Shown in pieces: positions 45,715 to 54,221 of a stretch of DNA of 64,000 nucleotides. Within the stretch, counting starts at the first letter, position 1. Each line of letters begins with the position of its first letter. The translations under genes were made by a program, and so were the position numbers. The notes below the pieces were generated by a model that worked only from the letters and a program-made list of their open reading frames with translations, was not told the origin of the DNA and did no database searches. Source of the DNA: Saprospiraceae bacterium (GTDB lineage: Bacteria > Bacteroidota > Bacteroidia > Chitinophagales > Saprospiraceae). The DNA lies in contig JAHDFP010000016.1 in assembly GCA_020628095.1 (NCBI GenBank), forward strand, positions 30,767 through 94,766. Reading direction: 5' to 3'.

Positions 45715-45717
45715 TCC

Positions 45718-46704
45718 TTACGCTCCCACGTACAGTACCTCTTTGACCGCCTTGATAACCTTAGTCGGATTAGGTAAAAATTCCTCTACGAAAGTCGGCG
45801 CATAGTGCAGCGAGGTATCCGCAGAATTGACCCGCGTCACAGGCGCATCCAAATAATCAAAGGCATATTTCTGTATCTCGTAAGCGATCTCCGCAGACAC
45901 CCCAGCGAACGGCCAGCACTCATCTACGACGACCAGTCTATTGGTTTTCTTGACAGACTCTACGATGGTCTCGTGATCCAGTGGTCTGATCGTCCGTAGG
46001 TCTATGACCTCGGCAGAGATGCCTTCTTTAGCCAGTTCTTCGGCAGCACTCATGGCGACGAGCATCATCTTATTATAAGAGACGAGCGTGACATCGGTGC
46101 CTTCTCTTTTAACTTTGGCTTTGCCTATCGGGACGAGGTATTCTTCTTCTGGGACTTCGCCTTTGATACCATAAGATATCTCCGACTCCATAAAACATAC
46201 CGGATCATCGTCTCTGATGGCGGATTTCATCAGTCCCTTAGAGTCATAAGGGTCTATGATGGAGATAACCTTAAGCCCTGGCACATTAGCCATCCAGCTC
46301 TCAAAAGTCTGAGAATGCTGCTGCGCTAGCTGACCTGCCGATCCCGACGGGCCACGGAAGACGATAGGACACTTGTATTCTCCAGCCGATTGTGCAAGCG
46401 TCTTGGCTGCATTATTGACGATCTGATCAAAGGCCAATACCGCAAAATTCCATGTCATGAACTCCACTATCGGACGCAGACCATTGATCGCTGCACCCAC
46501 ACCAATCCCTGCAAATCCCAGTTCCGCTATCGGCGTATCTATAACCCGCTTAGGACCGAACTCATCCAGCATCCCCTTACTCACCTTATAGGCGCCATTA
46601 TACTCCGCTACCTCTTCGCCCATCAGGAAAACCGTCTCATCACGACGCATCTCTTCTGACATGGCTTCTCTCAGTGCATCCCTTAGTGTTATTATTCTTG
46701 ACAT
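45718..46704 (-). CDS. pdhB: Pyruvate dehydrogenase E1 component, beta subunit
   Basis: A 328-residue E1 beta chain of the pyruvate (or branched-chain 2-oxoacid) dehydrogenase complex. Signatures: RDALREAMSEEMRRDETVFLMGEEV, IDTPIAELGFAGIGVGAA, GPSGSAGQLAQQHSQTFE and VVVDECWPFAGVSAEIA. PdhA-type residues are absent, as the alpha subunit is a separate gene and not seen here. Pyruvate rather than other oxoacid specificity is inferred from the overall match. Confidence 0.93.
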   Translation of the reverse strand: MSRIITLRDALREAMSEEMRRDETVFLMGEEVAEYNGAYKVSKGMLDEFGPKRVIDTPIAELGFAGIGVGAAINGLRPIVEFMTWNFAVLAFDQIVNNAAKTLAQSAGEYKCPIVFRGPSGSAGQLAQQHSQTFESWMANVPGLKVISIIDPYDSKGLMKSAIRDDDPVCFMESEISYGIKGEVPEEEYLVPIGKAKVKREGTDVTLVSYNKMMLVAMSAAEELAKEGISAEVIDLRTIRPLDHETIVESVKKTNRLVVVDECWPFAGVSAEIAYEIQKYAFDYLDAPVTRVNSADTSLHYAPTFVEEFLPNPTKVIKAVKEVLYVGA

Positions 46705-46801
46705 ATTATTTTTTTATAAAAATTGCTGTTTTTCTTTTATTAGTTACTTGTAGATAAACAATGATAAATCTAACACGATTTCAAGAAATTAGTTGAGCGT
46801 G

Positions 46802-46878
46802 GCCGGACAGGTACGCGGAGCGGTTTAGCTGTCCAAGCATTTTTTGGTTCGTTTTTTTTGCGATTGAAAAAAATGAAC
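46802..46878 (+). repeat. Type B composite repeat, copy 3
   Basis: From GCCGGACAGGTACGCGGAGC to a hairpin GTTC...GAAC (46847-46878) with T and A runs. It matches 37138-37243 inverted but lacks the 29-mer insert. In the rest of the 46705-46975 gap I see only AT-rich DNA. Confidence 0.78.
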
Positions 46879-46975
46879 AAGGACCCAAAAAAGAGACTCT
46901 CGATATTTTAGAATTGATTATCATTTTTATTAAAAGTAATACTTGATACTAAATATTTACTTGCAATAAAGATAC

Positions 46976-48313
46976 CTATTTTAACGAATCTATATAAGCC
47001 CCCATATCCATTCCTGCGAGGTTACCAGAGCTCATAATAAGGATGATGTCTGCCTCTCCGTTAGTCAGGTAATCTTCCAGTTCTGCGCGCTCATTGAGCA
47101 CCAGTAATCCCTCATAGCCAAAGGCATCAGACACCACTGATTTATCAAAAAGGAGCATCTTTTTCATAGCCATCGCATGGGGATCATAGAGCACTGCCGC
47201 CATATCTAATCCATCCAGCGATCCACTATAGTGAGGTAGAAAGTCTTTATTAAGACTGCTGAAGGTATGTAACTCCAGTATTCCTTTGATTTTCTTATTG
47301 GGATGCTGGGATCTGACGGCATTTACTGTAGCGCGGCATTTGGAAGGGGCATGGGCGAAGTCTTTATACACGATATGCGATGTACTCTCATATATTTTCT
47401 CCAGTCTATTCGCCGCTCCCGTAAAGGAGGCGATGGCCTCAAAAAAGGCTTCCTCCTCTATCCCCAGACTCTTGCAAGAGTGGAGTGCCGCATGCATATT
47501 GAGCAAATTATGCCTACCAAATACATTGATATTATAGACCTGATCCTCGCGGACGACCTGCGATTTTTTGTTTTGATCCAATGGGTAATAGCCCGTTCTG
47601 ATACAGGGAAAGTGCTCTGTAGCCATCATCTTGACCAGTTCCGCATCTGTCTGATCGAAAAAACAGACAGCATCCCGCTCCATCAGAGACAAAAAAGACC
47701 TAAAGGCATCCTTGTAGTCTTCGTAAGTCTTATAGATATTGACATGATCCCACGCCAGACCTGTGATGACAGAGATATTAGGCTGATAATGGATCATCTT
47801 AGCCCTATTATCTATGCAAGAGCTGGGGTACTCATCCCCCTCCACGACTAATATATCCGCATCAGAGATCTTGACCATCTTACCGAAACCCTCCAGACTG
47901 TCCCCCACGAGATAATCAAAATCCAACCCATTGTGCCTCAGCACATGCATAATCATCGCCGTCGTCGAGGTCTTGCCATGACTACCCGCGACACAGACGC
48001 GCTGCGTCGCCTTAGAGTTTTTGCTTATAAATTCTGGGAAAGAGTATATAGGCAAGCCCAGTGCCTGCGCCCTGGCTAACTCTGGGTTATCATCACGTGC
48101 ATGTTTGCCCAGAATAATGGCATCCATGTCCTCCGTGATCCTCTCCGCATCCCACCCCATCTTATCAGGCAGCAGATCATAAGAGGCGAGTCTATCCCTC
48201 GACGGATTATATATTTCGTCATCAGATCCCGTCACGATGTGCCCCATATCTTGTAGGTCTATGGCGACATTGTGCATAACGCGACCGCCTATGGCGATCA
48301 GGTGGTATCTCAT
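46976..48313 (-). CDS. mpl: UDP-N-acetylmuramate ligase of the Mpl family
   Basis: A 445-residue Mur ligase-family protein matching Mpl (UDP-N-acetylmuramate:L-alanyl-gamma-D-glutamyl-mDAP ligase), which recycles peptidoglycan peptides. The N-terminal MRYHLIAIGGRVMHNVAIDLQD, the P-loop VAGSHGKTSTTAMI (about 107-120), EGDEYPSS and LAWDHVNIY are family motifs; KDFAHAPSKCRATVNAV follows. In Bacteroidota it could instead act as MurC. The start is immediate to the divergent lipoprotein promoter. Confidence 0.88.
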   Translation of the reverse strand: MRYHLIAIGGRVMHNVAIDLQDMGHIVTGSDDEIYNPSRDRLASYDLLPDKMGWDAERITEDMDAIILGKHARDDNPELARAQALGLPIYSFPEFISKNSKATQRVCVAGSHGKTSTTAMIMHVLRHNGLDFDYLVGDSLEGFGKMVKISDADILVVEGDEYPSSCIDNRAKMIHYQPNISVITGLAWDHVNIYKTYEDYKDAFRSFLSLMERDAVCFFDQTDAELVKMMATEHFPCIRTGYYPLDQNKKSQVVREDQVYNINVFGRHNLLNMHAALHSCKSLGIEEEAFFEAIASFTGAANRLEKIYESTSHIVYKDFAHAPSKCRATVNAVRSQHPNKKIKGILELHTFSSLNKDFLPHYSGSLDGLDMAAVLYDPHAMAMKKMLLFDKSVVSDAFGYEGLLVLNERAELEDYLTNGEADIILIMSSGNLAGMDMGAYIDSLK

Positions 48314-48364
48314 ATTAGATTTATTTTATATATGGATATATTGACAAAATGCTTGGGATGGTAA

Positions 48365-48372
48365 TATATTTG
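48365..48372 (+). promoter_or_regulatory. Bacteroidota-type -7 box for the small lipoprotein gene
   Basis: TATATTTG fits TAnnTTTG. A TTG at 48341-48343 lies 21 bases upstream, close to the usual 19-base spacing. Confidence 0.65.
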
Positions 48373-48410
48373 CACCACGATCCATTAGGATAATGGAAAA
48401 TGAAACTCAA

Positions 48411-48551
48411 ATGAAAAGAAAATATTTAAAAAGTCTGGTCAAAGTTTGCACTTTACTGCTCGTCATGTCAGTTTTTACTTCTTGTGCAAAAAAAGGTGTC
48501 GGTTGTCCTAACAACTTTAAGATAATCCCGACAGTCATCAAGGCCATCTAA
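48411..48551 (+). CDS. Small lipoprotein, 46 aa
   Basis: A short exported lipoprotein. MKRKYLKSLVKVCTLLLVMSVFTSC is a basic-hydrophobic signal with a lipobox (FTSC). The mature part is only about 22 residues (CAKKGVGCPNN...IPTVIKAI). An upstream ATG at 48393 would add 6 residues (MENETQ), which fits a signal peptide less well. The promoter just upstream and the signal pattern make a real gene likely. Function unknown; it sits 23 bases before the methyltransferase gene. Confidence 0.7.
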   Translation: MKRKYLKSLVKVCTLLLVMSVFTSCAKKGVGCPNNFKIIPTVIKAI

Positions 48552-48574
48552 TCAGTCCATAGCGCCCAAGATCA

Positions 48575-49225
48575 TTGCAAGAGCTTGTCACCTCACAGGA
48601 TGGTTCGCACACCGTATTTAGCCAAAAGTATAATGCGCATTATCATTCTATCTATGGGGCACTGGAGGAATCCATCCATGTATTTATTATATCAGGTCTT
48701 TATTACAAGGTAAGGCATCATTATAAGCATATCTCTGTTTTTGAGATGGGCTTCGGTACAGGGCTCAATGCTTTTCTGACTTATCAAGAATGCGAGAGAC
48801 TCAATGTCCGTGTATCTTATACAGGCATAGAGACTGATCCTGTGGACTCCACCATACTGGATGAGCTTAATTATTTTCCCGATGATCCCTTATTCTCGTC
48901 CATGCATCAGTCCGTATGGGACACACGCCACGACTTATCAGATCTTTTTGATTATAAAAAAGTGAACGCCGATGTGATGACCTACGATTTTGATCAGAAA
49001 TATGATGTTATATACTATGATGCCTTTGCACCCCAATGTCAGGGCCAGCTATGGGAAGCCCCACTCCACCAGAAGATATACGACGCCCTTAATCCCTATG
49101 GCGTCTTGGTCACCTATTGCGCCAAAGGCGCCTTTAAGCGGATGCTCAGATCATTAGGATATAAATTAGAATCTCTCAATGGACCCGGCAAAAAGCGTGA
49201 GATGATACGCGCCATCAAAGCGTAA
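48575..49225 (+). CDS. MnmC/DUF752-like tRNA methyltransferase
   Basis: A 216-residue SAM-dependent methyltransferase equal to the methylase half of MnmC, which completes mnm5U34 of tRNA. GFGTGLNAFLTYQE (SAM loop), YDVIYYDAFAPQCQGQLW (catalytic DAFxP) and GVLVTYCAKGAFKRMLRSLGYKLESLNGPGKKREMIRA are the signatures. No FAD-dependent half is present. The start is TTG 48575; an in-frame stop at 48560-48562 excludes anything earlier. Confidence 0.92.
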   Translation: MQELVTSQDGSHTVFSQKYNAHYHSIYGALEESIHVFIISGLYYKVRHHYKHISVFEMGFGTGLNAFLTYQECERLNVRVSYTGIETDPVDSTILDELNYFPDDPLFSSMHQSVWDTRHDLSDLFDYKKVNADVMTYDFDQKYDVIYYDAFAPQCQGQLWEAPLHQKIYDALNPYGVLVTYCAKGAFKRMLRSLGYKLESLNGPGKKREMIRAIKA

Positions 49226-49285
49226 TCCGCGCACTTTATTCTCATTTCCAAGTCTTATTGATTATTTTGGATTCATATAAAAGGT

Positions 49286-50602
49286 ATGATGAAAAAATTA
49301 GCGCTACACTGGAAGATATTGATCGGTATGTTATTGGGTGTCATTGCGGGGTTAGCCCTCAGTCAGTTCGATAGTGGCAAGACATTTATCATAGATTGGG
49401 TCAAGCCAGTGGGGACTATATTCATCAAGTTACTCAAGTTGATTGCCATCCCACTAATTATAGCTAGCCTTATCAAAGGCATCTCCGATCTCAAGGACAT
49501 TGCTAAGTTCTCCAGAATGGGTCTACGGACAATCATTATATACATAATGACCACGATCATCGCTATTACTATAGGTCTTACCTTGGTCAATATCGTACAA
49601 CCGGGCAACAGCATCAGCGAAGAAACCGTACAACAACTCAACGAAGCCTATAACACCAGTGCCACTAAAAGATTTGACTCAGCACAAGATCAGAAAGCTA
49701 AAGGACCTCTGCAGTTTGTCGTAGACATGGTTCCTGACAACATCTTCTCTGCCAGTTCTAATAACAGGAACATGCTTCAGGTCATATTTTTCGTCATACT
49801 ATTTGGCATCTCCCTGCTTTTAGTAGAAGAAAAAAAGAGCAAACCACTTAAGGACTTTTTCGATAGTCTTAATGATGTCATTATGAAAATGATAGACCTC
49901 ATTATGCTGATGGCACCTTATGCCGTATTCGCTCTACTGGCCTCTCTGATCGCGGAGACGACTAATCCAGATGTCTTTGCCGCACTTGCCATGTATAGTC
50001 TTACCGTTATAGCAGGTCTACTATGCATGATAGGTGTCTACTTACTTATCGTCACGATCTATGTCGGTAAGAGTCCGAGCTTCTTCCTTAAAGGGATCAG
50101 TCCAGCCCAGTTATTAGCGTTCTCAACAAGTTCTTCCGCAGCGACCCTACCCGTTACCATGGAAAGAGTAGAAGAGCATCTCGGAGTCGATAAGGAAGTT
50201 ACCAGTTTCGTGTGTCCTGTCGGCGCCACTATCAATATGGATGGCACCAGCCTCTATCAGGCCGTCGCTGCCGTATTCATCTGTCAGGCTATGAACTTTG
50301 AGCTTAGTCTCACGGCCCAACTTTCCATCGTACTTACGGCCACCTTGGCCTCTATAGGCTCTGCGGCTGTCCCTGGCGCAGGCATGGTCATGCTCGTCGC
50401 CATACTAGAAGCTCTTAATGTACCAAAGGAGGTCTTGATGGTGGGTCTCGCACTGATCTTTGCGGTAGACAGACCACTCGATATGCTCCGCACCACGATC
50501 AATGTATCAGGAGATGCCGCCGTCTCCATGGTCGTCGGTAAGTCCGTCGGTAAGTTACGCGATCCCAAGCCTAAGCACTGGGATGATCATTATGAGGGGT
50601 GA
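49286..50602 (+). CDS. Dicarboxylate/amino acid:cation symporter (DAACS family)
   Basis: A 438-residue transporter of the glutamate/aspartate/C4-dicarboxylate family. Eight hydrophobic helices, the serine-rich loop AFSTSSSAATLPVTM (helical hairpin HP1) and the sodium/substrate site VGATINMDGTSLYQ are visible, and the C-terminal part PGAGMVMLVAILEAL...DRPLDMLRTTINVSGDAA completes the fold. Which substrate is carried is not clear. Two adjacent ATG codons (49286, 49289) are possible starts. Confidence 0.94.
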   Translation: MMKKLALHWKILIGMLLGVIAGLALSQFDSGKTFIIDWVKPVGTIFIKLLKLIAIPLIIASLIKGISDLKDIAKFSRMGLRTIIIYIMTTIIAITIGLTLVNIVQPGNSISEETVQQLNEAYNTSATKRFDSAQDQKAKGPLQFVVDMVPDNIFSASSNNRNMLQVIFFVILFGISLLLVEEKKSKPLKDFFDSLNDVIMKMIDLIMLMAPYAVFALLASLIAETTNPDVFAALAMYSLTVIAGLLCMIGVYLLIVTIYVGKSPSFFLKGISPAQLLAFSTSSSAATLPVTMERVEEHLGVDKEVTSFVCPVGATINMDGTSLYQAVAAVFICQAMNFELSLTAQLSIVLTATLASIGSAAVPGAGMVMLVAILEALNVPKEVLMVGLALIFAVDRPLDMLRTTINVSGDAAVSMVVGKSVGKLRDPKPKHWDDHYEG

Positions 50603-50951
50603 GGTTAGGTGAGCTATTTTGTCAAGAGTGGTAATTTAAACAGAAACAAGACTTTTGCAATTGTGTACGCAACTGTATCTTTGAGCTTATCTCGGGATTA
50701 CGACCACTAGAACAATTAACATGTATACCGCATATAAACAAGTTAGCAGAACCTATTGCCATAAGACAGGGATTGGAATATTTCTTTTGAGAATACAGAT
50801 ATTTTCAAGTTTGGTGGCAATTGCACAGACCGTTGTGAGGAATTTAAACAAAACAAAAAGACTACCAAACCAGTTCCTAAATATAAACTGTTGACTAATA
50901 TTCCTATAAAAAACACTTGAAAAAGTGTCTCCGAATGAATACATTTGTAGT
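50603..50951. other. AT-rich gap before the toxin-antitoxin pair
   Basis: I see no gene in these bases. The DNA is visibly more A/T-rich than the flanks and continues into the toxin gene. The only signal is the promoter at 50917-50947. Confidence 0.6.
50917..50947 (+). promoter_or_regulatory. Promoter of the toxin-antitoxin pair
   Basis: TTG at 50917-50919, then 20 bases and TACATTTG at 50940-50947, a good fit to the TTG-N19-TAnnTTTG pattern. The toxin GTG start lies only about 5 bases beyond. Confidence 0.75.
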
Positions 50952-51257
50952 GTGTACGAAATACTCAAAACAGATGAATTTGATAAGTGGTTAAGGAATC
51001 TAAGAGACAAAAGAGCCGCAGCTAAAATTCTACTTCGAATTCAACGAATACAAGAGCAAGGTAATTTTGGTGATTGCGAATCAATTGGTGGAGAAATAAG
51101 AGAGCTTAGAATTCACTACGCTAAAGGATACAGAGTTTACTTATTCAAACAAGGAAATACAATAGTCCTTCTAATAAACGGTGGTATAAAAACAAGCCAA
51201 TCAAACGACATCAAAAGGGCACGTACAATTCTTAAGAATTATAAATCAAGAAAATAA
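50952..51257 (+). CDS. Type II toxin, RelE/ParE (HigB-like) superfamily
   Basis: A 101-residue toxin of the family often named addiction module killer protein; members of the RelE/HigB fold usually cleave mRNA at the ribosome. The sequence starts VYEILKTDEFDKWLRNLRD and contains KILLRIQRIQ, GNFGDCESIGGEIRELRIHYAKGYRVYLF and a DIKRARTI tail. The GTG at 50952 is chosen: family members begin MYEI, and the GTG is just downstream of the promoter. One base separates it from the antitoxin gene. The A/T-rich DNA suggests acquisition. Confidence 0.88.
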   Translation: MYEILKTDEFDKWLRNLRDKRAAAKILLRIQRIQEQGNFGDCESIGGEIRELRIHYAKGYRVYLFKQGNTIVLLINGGIKTSQSNDIKRARTILKNYKSRK

Positions 51258-51258
51258 T

Positions 51259-51549
51259 ATGTCAAAAATTAAAGTATCAAAATTTGAGGTTGCAGAATAC
51301 TTGGAGAATGAAATAATGATTGAGGAGTTTTTAAACAATGCATTAGAAGAGGGAAACACTGAGGATCTGATTAATGCAATTGGAAACATAGCAAAGGCAA
51401 AGGGAATGACAAACATAGCAAATCAAACAGGCATGAGTAGGCCAAGTCTTTATAAGGCATTATCAAAAGGTTCGAAACCTCAGTTTGAAACGATACATAA
51501 AGTAATTAAAGCTTTAGGAGGTAACTTAACTGTGAATATGGGTCAATAA
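51259..51549 (+). CDS. Antitoxin of the HigB-like toxin, HTH protein
   Basis: A 96-residue antitoxin. The N-terminal part (KVSKFEVAEYLENEIMIEEFLNNALEE) binds the toxin in this family; a lambda repressor-like helix-turn-helix follows (MTNIANQTGMSRPSLYKAL, about 54-72). Members are known as putative addiction module antidote proteins. It lies directly behind the toxin gene (toxin first), and probably represses the shared promoter. Confidence 0.9.
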   Translation: MSKIKVSKFEVAEYLENEIMIEEFLNNALEEGNTEDLINAIGNIAKAKGMTNIANQTGMSRPSLYKALSKGSKPQFETIHKVIKALGGNLTVNMGQ

Positions 51550-51631
51550 GAAACTCCTCACAACGCTATTATGACGGAGTATTCCCTAAATCATGGTAAG
51601 ATAACAACATACACCAAATAGTCTCCCACCC

Positions 51632-52225
51632 CTACTTCCTGTAAGAATTAGATATCAGCTTAGCCAGAAAAGAGGCCATCTGTTTGTTAGAGACTTCATT
51701 TTTGATGATGAGGGAGTTAAGGAAAAGCTCGGCGGGGGCACCGACCATGATGTAACTGAGTAGTTCTATCTCGTAGTCCTCGCGGAAGTCGCAGGTGGCA
51801 TCCTCGTTTTTGAGGTCTTGCTGTAGCTGTCGGATTAGGGACTGGACGGCATCACTACCATAGGTGGTACTCCGTATATAAGACAAGTTTTTTTCGTGAA
51901 ATTTCTTTAGGTCGATCTGCGAGACAAACTCAAAGTAATTGATAAATGAGGTGTAGAGTATATTATAGATACCCTTGACCTCCTTTTTGTTACGCTCCAT
52001 GTGCTCGAGCATACGGGCATTGATATCATTGACGACGGCATCAAAGATCTCTTTGACATCATCGAAATAGTTATAAAAAGTACCGCGACCGATATTGCAG
52101 GCCTCTACGATATCCGCCACCGTCGTAAACTCAAAGCCCTTCGCCGTGAACAATTCCCTCGCTTTGACTATTAGGTTCTCGCGCATCATGCGCTTGTTCT
52201 GTGCTCTTTTTCCTACCGCTTCCAT
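51632..52225 (-). CDS. TetR/AcrR-family regulator of the beta-oxidation operon
   Basis: A 197-residue TetR-family repressor. The DNA-binding domain is at about 15-60 (LIVKARELFTAKGFEFTTVADIVEACNIGRGTFYNYFDDVKEIFDAV). The C-terminal ligand domain is helical and unremarkable. Divergent from the acyl-CoA dehydrogenase operon with 88 bases between starts, where a perfect palindrome lies, so it likely senses a fatty acyl-CoA. This inference rests on position, as with other FadR-like TetR proteins. Confidence 0.88.
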   Translation of the reverse strand: MEAVGKRAQNKRMMRENLIVKARELFTAKGFEFTTVADIVEACNIGRGTFYNYFDDVKEIFDAVVNDINARMLEHMERNKKEVKGIYNILYTSFINYFEFVSQIDLKKFHEKNLSYIRSTTYGSDAVQSLIRQLQQDLKNEDATCDFREDYEIELLSYIMVGAPAELFLNSLIIKNEVSNKQMASFLAKLISNSYRK

Positions 52226-52264
52226 GACAATTCTTTATTTCTTGACATAAATTTATAACAAAAG

Positions 52265-52279
52265 ATGACACCATGTCAT
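52265..52279. promoter_or_regulatory. Perfect palindrome, likely TetR operator
   Basis: ATGACA-CCA-TGTCAT, 6-bp arms with a 3-base spacer. It lies 35-49 bases before the acyl-CoA dehydrogenase ATG and just upstream of its -7 box, so a bound repressor would block RNA polymerase. Confidence 0.6.
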
Positions 52280-52288
52280 TTTTATATT

Positions 52289-52296
52289 TATCTTTA
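52289..52296 (+). promoter_or_regulatory. -7 box of the beta-oxidation operon
   Basis: TATCTTTA matches TAnnTTTG in 7 of 8 positions, 17 bases before the ATG at 52314. Confidence 0.5.
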
Positions 52297-52313
52297 AACA
52301 AAAAAATAGCAAT

Positions 52314-54125
52314 ATGTCAGAGTATGTAAGCATGGATAATGTCAAGTTCACATTATTTGATGTCATGGATGCCGAAAGTTTAGTGCAGTACGAAAGATAT
52401 CAAGACCACGATAAAGAAAGTTTTGAGATATTATTAGATTCTATCAAGGATTATTCTGATAAGTCTCTTTTTCCTTACTTCAAAGAGATGGACGAAGATC
52501 CATGTCGATACGAAGATGGAAAGATATATACCCACCCGGCTGTGGGCGAGATGATGAGAGTCGCTGGAGAAAATGGTCACATTGGGGCAACTTTTGATTA
52601 TGAGATTGGTGGTATACAGTTGCCGCATCTTATACATCATACACTAGCGCACATAACGCAGTCAGCTAACAACAGTCTACCAGGTTATACAGGACTTACA
52701 GGTGGTGCGGCTAATCTGATTATTACATTCGGATCACAAGAGCTTAAGGACAAATATGTGCCTAACATGTTGGCTGGTAAATGGGGCGGTACGATGTGTC
52801 TGACGGAGCCTCAGGCGGGTTCTTCTCTATCAGACATCGTCACATCAGCATCACCTAACAATGACGGCAGTTATTCTATCAAAGGACAAAAGATATTTAT
52901 CAGTGGTGGAGATCATGAGCATTGTGACAACTTTATACACTTATTGCTGGCCAGAATAGATGGTGCACCAGCAGGGACTAAGGGTATATCACTATTCGTC
53001 GTACCTAAAAATAGGATCAAAGAAGATGGCTCATTAGAGAGTAACGATGTAATCACGGCGGGAGATTTTCAGAAGATGGGACAGAGAGGATACTGTACGA
53101 CGCATCTGGCATTCGGAGAAAAAGACGATTGCAAGGCGTGGTTAGTCGGTACAGAGAACAAGGGTCTCAAGTATATGTTCCAGATGATGAATGGCGCACG
53201 TATAGATGTAGGCGGTATTGCAACATCTATCGCAACGGCAGCCTATCATGCCTCCTTGCAATATGCTAAAGAAAGACCCCAAGGAAGGAGAATTACATCT
53301 GGTGGACAAAAAAATGTCAACGAAGCACAGACCACAATAATCAATCACCCTGACGTCAGAAGAATGCTCTTCTTACAAAAAGCGGTGACAGAAGGATCGC
53401 TAGCACTCGTCATGCTCACATCCAAGTATCACGATCTCTCCAAGGTCGCAGAGACTGAGGAAGAGAGAGAAAAGTATCATGACCTACTCGAGATATTGAC
53501 ACCGATTACTAAGACCTATCCATCAGAGATGGGACAGACATCTATCAGTAATGGTCTGCAGATATTGGGTGGCTATGGTTTCTGTACAGATTTTCCGCTG
53601 GAGCAGTATTATAGAGACATTCGTATCACATCATTATATGAAGGGACGACGGGTATACAATCGCTCGATCTTCTCGGTAGAAAAGTCGTCATGAAAAATG
53701 GTCAGGCGATGAAACTATTGACCAAAGAGGTCATAGAAACGATAAAAGCGGCAAGCAACTACGATGCCTTACAGCCGTATGCTAACCAGCTCAAGGATGC
53801 CTCCAAAGAACTGGAAGGAACGCTGATGCACCTCTTACAGTATGCTATGAAAGGTCAGAATGAGAGATACATTGCAGATGCGACGATATTCATGGAGTAT
53901 ATGAGTAATGTTGTGATGGCATGGCAATGGCTCAATATGGCGACCGTCGCTAAGACGGCCTTGCTGACGGACCAATTGAACTACGACCAGTCTTTCTACG
54001 TAAGTAAGATAGACACGATGAAATATTTCTTCAAATATGAGTTGTCCAAAAACAAAGGTCTCCAAGACATCTTAATGAATCCTGAAAGTATTACCATCGT
54101 GGAAGATAATGCAGTGCTGGTATAA
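52314..54125 (+). CDS. Acyl-CoA dehydrogenase (C-terminally extended)
   Basis: A 603-residue flavoenzyme of fatty acid beta-oxidation. The FAD/substrate-binding core has GGAANLIITFGSQELKDKYVPNML, CLTEPQAGSSLSDI, SGGDHEHCDNFIH and ARIDVGGIATSIATAAYHAS. The catalytic glutamate sits near DIRITSLYEGTTGIQSLDLLGRK. The extra C-terminal region (about 440-600) is typical of long Bacteroidota dehydrogenases that use acyl-CoA with chain lengths not obvious from sequence. First gene of the three-gene operon. Confidence 0.95.
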   Translation: MSEYVSMDNVKFTLFDVMDAESLVQYERYQDHDKESFEILLDSIKDYSDKSLFPYFKEMDEDPCRYEDGKIYTHPAVGEMMRVAGENGHIGATFDYEIGGIQLPHLIHHTLAHITQSANNSLPGYTGLTGGAANLIITFGSQELKDKYVPNMLAGKWGGTMCLTEPQAGSSLSDIVTSASPNNDGSYSIKGQKIFISGGDHEHCDNFIHLLLARIDGAPAGTKGISLFVVPKNRIKEDGSLESNDVITAGDFQKMGQRGYCTTHLAFGEKDDCKAWLVGTENKGLKYMFQMMNGARIDVGGIATSIATAAYHASLQYAKERPQGRRITSGGQKNVNEAQTTIINHPDVRRMLFLQKAVTEGSLALVMLTSKYHDLSKVAETEEEREKYHDLLEILTPITKTYPSEMGQTSISNGLQILGGYGFCTDFPLEQYYRDIRITSLYEGTTGIQSLDLLGRKVVMKNGQAMKLLTKEVIETIKAASNYDALQPYANQLKDASKELEGTLMHLLQYAMKGQNERYIADATIFMEYMSNVVMAWQWLNMATVAKTALLTDQLNYDQSFYVSKIDTMKYFFKYELSKNKGLQDILMNPESITIVEDNAVLV

Positions 54126-54221
54126 TTCCGTATCAGCGCGCAGGACTTACATTATTATAAAATATTACAAGACACAGGTAAGAAGTATTACCTTGGATAA
54201 ATTCCAATTTATAAACACTAT

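Larger units (their letters stand above)
45121..45717. repeat. Repeat-rich gap between hsdM and pdhB
   Basis: Contains no gene. It holds an inverted copy of the long repeat modules seen at 22.3-23.1 kb (from GCTACTTTGGCATTG at 45276 to about 45632), including a perfect GCTGGCG/CGCCAGC hairpin near 45461-45480, plus hairpin element copy 5. A 32-base direct repeat brackets it (45244-45275 and 45683-45714). Confidence 0.82.

Noticed and set aside
50753..51010. Minus-strand frame of 85 codons across the toxin promoter
   Set aside because: It lies over the toxin start and promoter, has no family resemblance, and is in AT-rich DNA.
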